The translations under genes were made by a program, and so were the position numbers. Positions 36,815 through 44,024 of a stretch of 44,024 nt of DNA are shown here, in pieces. The notes under the pieces are model-generated. The model saw nothing but the letters and a program-made list of their open reading frames with translations, made no database searches and was not told where the DNA came from. This DNA is from Dongia mobilis (GTDB taxonomy: Bacteria; Pseudomonadota; Alphaproteobacteria; Dongiales; Dongiaceae): assembly GCF_945906275.1 (NCBI RefSeq), contig NZ_CAMDRA010000006.1:1-44024 (forward strand), written 5' to 3'. Position 1 is the first letter of the stretch; each line of letters starts with the position of its first letter.

Positions 36815-37662
36815 GCGGCATGCGGCAAAAGCAGTTTCTGGCACTCAGTCCGGCCGGCTTTCACAATGTCGCCTATGTGGAATGGGGCGATCCCGCGGCG
36901 TCGCGCGTGATCCTCTGCTGCCATGGCCTCACGCGAAACAGCCGCGATTTCGATGCCCTGGCGACCGAATTGTCGAAAGTGGCACGGGTCATCTGCCCGG
37001 ATATCGTCGGTCGCGGCAAGAGCGATTGGCTGCGCGATCCGGTTCATTACGGCTACCCGCAATATTGCGCGGATATGAGCGCCCTTATCGCCAGGCTCGA
37101 TGTCACGGAACTCGATTGGGTCGGCACCTCCATGGGCGGCCTCATCGGCATGACGCTGGCAGCCCAGGCCGGCACACCCATCCGCAAGCTGGTCATCAAC
37201 GATGTCGGCCCGTTTGTGCCCAAGGCGGCACTGCTCCGCATCGCGGATTATGTCGGCCTCGACAATCGCTTCTCGTCGCTGATCGCCGTCGAGACGCATC
37301 TCCGGAAAGTGCTCGCCCCCTTCGGCCCGCTGACTGATGCGCAATGGCAGCATATGGTGGCCTTCGGTCACCGCCTGCGGCCGGACGGCACCTATGGCCT
37401 CGCCTATGATCCGGCGATCGCCGTCAACGTAAAGATGGCGGTGCAGGATTGGAATTTGTGGGCGCTCTGGGACAAGGTCGTGGCGCCGACCCTGGTCCTG
37501 CGCGGTGCGGATTCCGATCTGTTGACGGCGGAGACCGCTGCGGAAATGACGCAGCGTGGTCCCAAGGCACACCTGGTGACCTGGGCCGGCATGGGCCACG
37601 CCCCGGCCCTGTTGACGGCAGAGCAGATCGATCAGATCAAAGAATGGCTGACGGGCAGATAA
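36811..37662 (+). CDS. Alpha/beta hydrolase
   Basis: 283 aa; CCHGLTRNSRDFD, DWVGTSMGGLIGM (GxSxG). Start is TTG at 36811 overlapping the decarboxylase stop, or ATG at 36820. Confidence 0.88.
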   Translation: MSGMRQKQFLALSPAGFHNVAYVEWGDPAASRVILCCHGLTRNSRDFDALATELSKVARVICPDIVGRGKSDWLRDPVHYGYPQYCADMSALIARLDVTELDWVGTSMGGLIGMTLAAQAGTPIRKLVINDVGPFVPKAALLRIADYVGLDNRFSSLIAVETHLRKVLAPFGPLTDAQWQHMVAFGHRLRPDGTYGLAYDPAIAVNVKMAVQDWNLWALWDKVVAPTLVLRGADSDLLTAETAAEMTQRGPKAHLVTWAGMGHAPALLTAEQIDQIKEWLTGR

Positions 37663-38618
37663 GAACCCTCCGGAAACTCGAATTGCCGCCGTTCCGGCCG
37701 TTGCGGCTGTGGCGGGGTGGCGATCTGCAGACCCTGCGCAACTGGATCCGGCCGCCCAAGGACAATCTCGATCTCTGGCCTGGCGAAGGACATATCTTCA
37801 CCTGCAACGACGGCACCGGCGATCGGCTGATTGCCAAGCTGCACCGGCCGACCGATGCCGGGAAACGCCCACTCATTCTCCTTATCCACGGCCTGTCAGG
37901 CAGCGAGGACAGCTACTATGTGCGGGTCAGCGCCAGCCATCTCCTGGCGGCCGGCTACCCGGTCATGCGCCTCAATCTGCGCGGCGCCGGTCCTGGCCGC
38001 GACTTTGCCAAGGGCACCTATCACGCTGGGCGCAGCGAAGACATCGCAAGCGCGCTGGCTGGTCTCGATCCAAGGCAGAAACGGCATGGCGTGGTGGCGG
38101 TCGGATTCTCGCTGGGCGGCAACGTGCTGCTGAAATATCTGAGCGAAACCGGCGCCAACGCCGATCTCTTGGGCGCCGTCAGTATCTCGGCGCCGATCGA
38201 CCTCAAGGCCACATCCGTTTCCATCACCTCAAAGCGCAACCGGCTTTACCATGCGCATCTCATCGACGGCATGCGCGTTGAGCGCGGCATCATCGCCAAG
38301 GATATCCGCACCATCACGGAATATGACAACCGCATCGTGGCGCCTGAGAACGGTTTCCGCGATGCCGACGAATACTATGCCGAATCCTCAGCCGCCCCGC
38401 GCTTGGGGGGTGTTCGGGTGCCGACCATGGTGATCCACGCTTCGGACGACCCGTGGATTCCGGTTGCCTGCTACGGCCAGGTGAAGTGGGACGACAATCC
38501 CTACCTGCAGTTGAAGCTGCCGGTCTCCGGCGGCCATGTCGGCTTCCATGGCCAGGGCCTCGACCGGCCCTGGTACGACATGGCGCTGCTGAAATTCCTT
38601 CAGATTCTTGCACGCTAG
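37644..38618 (+). CDS. YheT-family alpha/beta hydrolase
   Basis: MADGQIRTLRKLELPPFRPLRLWRGGDLQTLRNWI...LIHGLSGSEDSYYV...NLRGAGPG...GFSLGGNVLLKYL; internal ATG at 37644 chosen instead of the overlapping track start. Confidence 0.88.
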   Translation: MADGQIRTLRKLELPPFRPLRLWRGGDLQTLRNWIRPPKDNLDLWPGEGHIFTCNDGTGDRLIAKLHRPTDAGKRPLILLIHGLSGSEDSYYVRVSASHLLAAGYPVMRLNLRGAGPGRDFAKGTYHAGRSEDIASALAGLDPRQKRHGVVAVGFSLGGNVLLKYLSETGANADLLGAVSISAPIDLKATSVSITSKRNRLYHAHLIDGMRVERGIIAKDIRTITEYDNRIVAPENGFRDADEYYAESSAAPRLGGVRVPTMVIHASDDPWIPVACYGQVKWDDNPYLQLKLPVSGGHVGFHGQGLDRPWYDMALLKFLQILAR

Positions 38619-38703
38619 ACCTGCGACAACGTGCCCTGAGCCCAGCTCGCCCAGGAATGCTACTCAAACGCATTCCAAATTCGGCTCGCTGTGAGACAGG
38701 TCA

Positions 38704-38910
38704 ATGCAAAACCCGGAAATAACAGAGTCGGCGCGGTCGGCAATGTCGGACTTCGACGACGGACTTGCCTGGTTCGGATTCAATGTGATCCTGACGATCG
38801 CGCTGGTTGCGATCCTCTGGTCGCCAGCCATCATCTTCTATGTAGCGGCGACACTGGTGCCCACGATGCTGTTGGCGATCATCGGCATCACGCTCAACCA
38901 AAAAGCCTGA
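38704..38910 (+). CDS. Small hypothetical membrane protein
   Basis: 68 aa MQNPEITESARSAMSDFDDGLAWFGFNVILTIALVAILWSPAIIFYVAATLVPTMLLAIIGITLNQKA; two hydrophobic segments, purine-rich upstream region. Confidence 0.55.
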   Translation: MQNPEITESARSAMSDFDDGLAWFGFNVILTIALVAILWSPAIIFYVAATLVPTMLLAIIGITLNQKA

Positions 38911-38925
38911 CCTGCCGGCTCTCGC

Positions 38926-41401
<2,476 letters not shown>

Positions 41402-41425
41402 TGTACGTCTCCAGAGTGTGATATG

Positions 41426-41896
41426 TCAGGCGGCAAGTGAATTATTGTCTCGCAGGTTTATGGAAATCTCAAGCCGGGTGGGTGTCGCGTTTCGGAGCAG
41501 GTCCAGCACCGGGTCATGCCGTTCGACTGTGATTCGCAGCCGTTCCAGGGCATAAATATCTGCGGAACTAGAAATTCTCGCTTCAGCGCGCAAAGAACTC
41601 GGGCCTGGGCGGACGCTGTCCGACGTGGCTGCAAGCCCATTGAGATCCAAGCCCGCTTCGATGCGGATTTCAACCTCGTTGAGCGGAATGTCGAGGGCCG
41701 CGGCAAAACGGCGATAGCTAGCGGCAAGGCTGCCGGCGAGCACCTCCAGGATCCGCTGCACATGGTCGAGTTCCGGTCGCCGCGCCTGGGGCGCTTCCAC
41801 GCCGGCGCGCGCTTTCAACGTGACCTGGGCGCAATGCGGGCTGCGCCGGATCTCGTCCTGCAATCGGGAAATGGTGGTGTCGGTTTCGGTCGTCAT
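41426..41896 (-). CDS. OsmC-like family protein (putative)
   Basis: 156 aa; layout resembles OsmC-like proteins (HVQRILEVLAGSLAASYRRFAAALDIPLNEVEIRIEAGLDLNG); SD GAGGAGG; 24 bp upstream of metY. Confidence 0.55.
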   Translation of the reverse strand: MTTETDTTISRLQDEIRRSPHCAQVTLKARAGVEAPQARRPELDHVQRILEVLAGSLAASYRRFAAALDIPLNEVEIRIEAGLDLNGLAATSDSVRPGPSSLRAEARISSSADIYALERLRITVERHDPVLDLLRNATPTRLEISINLRDNNSLAA

Positions 41897-42032
41897 CGAA
41901 GATAGCCCTCCTCAAAGGCAGTCACATCCGCCCGGGGCCAAGGCACTGCAGCGCTTTAGCTCTTGGTGACGCGGTGCAAGCTGCCCCTCAAATCCCGCGG
42001 GTCCGTTGTGGTGGACCAGGCCCGGAAACGAC

Positions 42033-42060
42033 AAAACCCGCCGCGTCAGGGACGGGCGGG
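42033..42060 (-). terminator. Intrinsic terminator inside the 5' leader of the OsmC-like/metY genes
   Basis: Minus strand CCCGCC-CGTC-CCT-GACG-c-GGCGGG-TTTTGTCGTTT. Confidence 0.7.
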
Positions 42061-42063
42061 CAG

Positions 42064-42105
42064 CTAAAACACTGGTTTCATGCCGAAACCGCGCTTTAGC
42101 TGCAT
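42064..42105 (-). promoter_or_regulatory. Putative leader-peptide uORF (MQLKRGFGMKPVF*) in attenuator-like leader
   Basis: ATG CAG CTA AAG CGC GGT TTC GGC ATG AAA CCA GTG TTT TAG; upstream GAGG; ORF spans a stem-loop (GCAGCTAAA / TTTAGCTGC with inner GGTTTC / GAAACC) immediately 5' of the terminator. Confidence 0.5.
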
Positions 42106-42125
42106 TTATAAGGCACCTCAACGTC

Positions 42126-42154
42126 GGATAGAACATTTGGCCACCCGGCGTCAA
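42126..42154 (-). promoter_or_regulatory. Candidate sigma-70 promoter for the OsmC-like/metY leader
   Basis: TTGACG-N17-CTATCC on the minus strand, ~20-25 bp before the putative leader peptide. Confidence 0.4.
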
Positions 42155-42244
42155 GTGTTTGATTTTATTATGTCTGATGGCTGTTGTCGGATGACCGAAA
42201 GGTGAACGACATTCGACATTGGCGCGCAACGTGGCGCGTTACGA

Positions 42245-42448
42245 TCACTTGAACTGCTCCTTTTCTTCCAACTCGCTGCAGTCGCCGCAGACGTGCCGCC
42301 ACTCTTCGCGCTCGCCCAACTCGACCAGCCAGCCGCGCCGGCGCGCTTCGTTGGTCAGAGCCTGAACGTCGCGGGCGGGGTGGACAACCTTGCGGCTTTC
42401 GCAGATGTCACAGGTGGCGGAAACGCCCTTGCCAGTGAAGCGGATCAT
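42245..42448 (-). CDS. Small zinc-ribbon-like hypothetical protein
   Basis: 67 aa MIRFTGKGVSATCDICESRKVVHP...REEWRHVCGDCSELEEKEQFK; two CxxC knuckles. Confidence 0.65.
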   Translation of the reverse strand: MIRFTGKGVSATCDICESRKVVHPARDVQALTNEARRRGWLVELGEREEWRHVCGDCSELEEKEQFK

Positions 42449-42464
42449 ATGCAGTTTTCCTTAT

Positions 42465-42731
42465 CTATTTGCGGTAGCGTCGGCCGATCCAGCCGGACGC
42501 AGCGATCGGCAAACCCCCGGCCCAAGCTGGGGGCTCGGCCAGTAGCTGCTCAAAATGCTCTTTGGAGCCCCGGCCCTTGCGGATGCGGGCCACGGCCTGA
42601 TCGTGGACCGACAACACCGTCTGGTATCCGTGCCGTTCGATCCGGACCATCGCTTCAGCCATGACATCCCTGGCGACGCCGGACGTGACGTTTTCGGCGC
42701 AACCGGAATACCCGGCCGCTTCAATGAGGGA
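42465..42731 (-). pseudogene. C-terminal remnant of a phage-type family A DNA polymerase
   Basis: Open frame SLIEAAGYSGCAENVTSGVARDVMAEAMVRIERHGYQTVLSVHDQAVARIRKGRGSKEHFEQLLAEPPAWAGGLPIAASGWIGRRYRK; homology continues 5' of the first Met (AENVT..VARDV) and is then interrupted by a stop at 42732-42734. Confidence 0.7.
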
Positions 42732-43220
42732 TTATTTCTGCGGCGCTTACAAACGAGCCTGTTGCTGCCGAGCTATCCATTCACTGGCTGTACGCCTATC
42801 CCCCGCGGGACGATGGATGAGGCGAGTTCGCCAGGGCTCTTGGATCGGTCGCACCGTCGCGATCAGACCGCGCGTCAGATTGGACCTCCTCATTCTTCTG
42901 ATCCCATACTGGGAGAGCCGAAGGGTTGATCCCGAAGAGAAGAGAGCACCGCGAGCGACATCAAACACCGTAGCCGTGGAAAGCCTGAAAGTGCTTGACC
43001 CCAAACCGCCGAATAGAGAAGAGCCAATATTGGACGCGAAAAGGGGGTCGCTATTGGAAGCGAACAGACAATCCTCTCTGCTTTGGAGCGCCGTCGGCTG
43101 GGTTCACCGTGAACCGAGCTTGTTCGTGCTGCAGGGGGCGTTTACATTGATCAACCTGCTCGGCATCTATCGGTGGGCGGCGCTTTGAAAATGCGGTGCA
43201 AAGCGCAATGAGGACTAACG

Positions 43221-43661
43221 ATGACACCTGAGCAATCGCTCCGGGAGAAGCTGCGCAAGATCGAGGCCCTGTTCTCAGGCGCCGCGACCGATGGAGAACG
43301 GATTGCGGCAGGCGCCGCCGCGAACCGCATCCGCGCCCGCCTCTGCATGGTGGCCGGAAAGGAGAAGGCGATCGAGGTGAAGTTCTCGATCTCCGACATG
43401 TGGTCGCGACAGCTGTTCGTCGCGCTCTGCCGCCGCTACGGGCTTCATCCCTTCCGATATCGCCGGTTGCATCGACAAACCATCATCATCCGGGCGCCGA
43501 AGAGTTTCGTCGACCAGGTGCTGTGGCCGGAGTTCGAAGAACTCAGCGCCGCATTGACCGCCTACCTGTCCGAGATCACCGAAAGGGTCATTCGGGAAGA
43601 AGTGCACGGCGAGACCGGGGAGGCCGATGAGGTCGACGAGCCGCGCCGGATCAGCCGATGA
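43221..43661 (+). CDS. DUF2786-like protein
   Basis: 146 aa MTPEQSLREKLRKIEALFSGAATDGERIAAGAAANRIRARL...; N-terminal motif resembles DUF2786 proteins. Confidence 0.65.
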   Translation: MTPEQSLREKLRKIEALFSGAATDGERIAAGAAANRIRARLCMVAGKEKAIEVKFSISDMWSRQLFVALCRRYGLHPFRYRRLHRQTIIIRAPKSFVDQVLWPEFEELSAALTAYLSEITERVIREEVHGETGEADEVDEPRRISR

Positions 43662-44024
43662 CGCAGCGGTTGCTCATAGCCGTGTTCCTTGCTGCAACGG
43701 CCGGCGTCGCGAGCGCGATCGTGCAGTCGTCTAATGTGGGCGTCGCCAGCGTCATCGATGGCGACACACTGGAAATCCACGGTCAGCGCATCCGGCTCCA
43801 CGGAATCGACGCACCCGAAAGCGGGCAATCCTGCGAGAGGGGCGCATTAGAATATCGATGCGGCCAGCAGGCCGCCCTGGCGCTCGCCGACAAGATCGGA
43901 CAGGCAACGATCCGGTGCGAGCAGCGCGACATCGATCGCTACCAGCGAATCGTGGCTGTCTGTCGGCTCGGCAACATGGATCTCAATGCCTGGATGGTCC
44001 GCCAGGGCTGGGCTATCGCTTACC
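43658..44024 (+). CDS. Thermonuclease (SNase-like) family protein, 3' end cut by window
   Basis: MTQRLLIAVFLAATAGVASAIVQSSNVGVASVIDGDTLEIHGQRIRLHGIDAPESGQSCERGALEYRCGQQAALALADKI...RYQRIVAVCRLGNMDLNAWMVRQGWAIAY; ATGA overlap with the preceding ORF. Confidence 0.92.
   Translation, partial: MTQRLLIAVFLAATAGVASAIVQSSNVGVASVIDGDTLEIHGQRIRLHGIDAPESGQSCERGALEYRCGQQAALALADKIGQATIRCEQRDIDRYQRIVAVCRLGNMDLNAWMVRQGWAIAY

Noticed and set aside
42103-42160. Canonical SAM-II riboswitch upstream of the OsmC-like/metY genes
   Set aside because: Only the 3' word UAAAUGCAGCUAAA resembles SAM-II; no convincing P1 stem was found upstream, and the putative promoter -10 would lie inside the aptamer. Kept only as a search suggestion.
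41912-42229. 105-aa minus ORF upstream of the OsmC-like gene
   Set aside because: Lies across the promoter, terminator hairpin and leader; no protein-like features.
42661-43188. 175-aa plus-strand ORF in the accessory region
   Set aside because: Its 5' third is antisense to the polymerase remnant. Only the C-terminal stretch (SLFVLQGAFTLINLLGIYRWAAL) looks protein-like, so a start and family cannot be supported.

Overview
GC-rich chromosomal window that looks alphaproteobacterial (Rhodospirillales-like gene content; taxonomy inferred from gene families only). About 42 kb is a dense set of metabolic, transport and signalling genes. In order: ECF sigma factor (partial), CorA, pspF/pspABC phage-shock island, a DUF1491/ThDP-enzyme/amidase/ABC-transporter operon, GNAT, YajQ, MATE, a REC-PAS-GGDEF-EAL protein, a PotFGHI-type polyamine ABC operon with two binding proteins, AguB, TRAP transporter genes with two TakP-like binding proteins, LysE, Bpt, RDD, MotAB, penicillin acylase, CaiB/BaiF, an ornithine decarboxylase with two alpha/beta hydrolases, HemB, and an OsmC-like/MetY pair. 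The last ~1.8 kb looks like accessory DNA: a truncated phage-type DNA polymerase A remnant, a zinc-ribbon ORF, a DUF2786-like ORF and a partial thermonuclease. The most unusual observations are: (1) an intact ABC-ATPase ORF (9646-10743) in which every catalytic motif (Walker A, Q-loop, signature, Walker B, D-loop, H-loop) is replaced, translationally coupled to two permeases with recognisable EAA loops; (2) a leader upstream of the OsmC-like/metY genes containing a 13-aa uORF (MQLKRGFGMKPVF) whose stop lies in a stem-loop abutting an intrinsic terminator; (3) an unlisted 50-aa membrane-protein ORF between a sigma-54 promoter and pspA. No CRISPR array, tRNA, rRNA or intact insertion sequence was recognised by eye.
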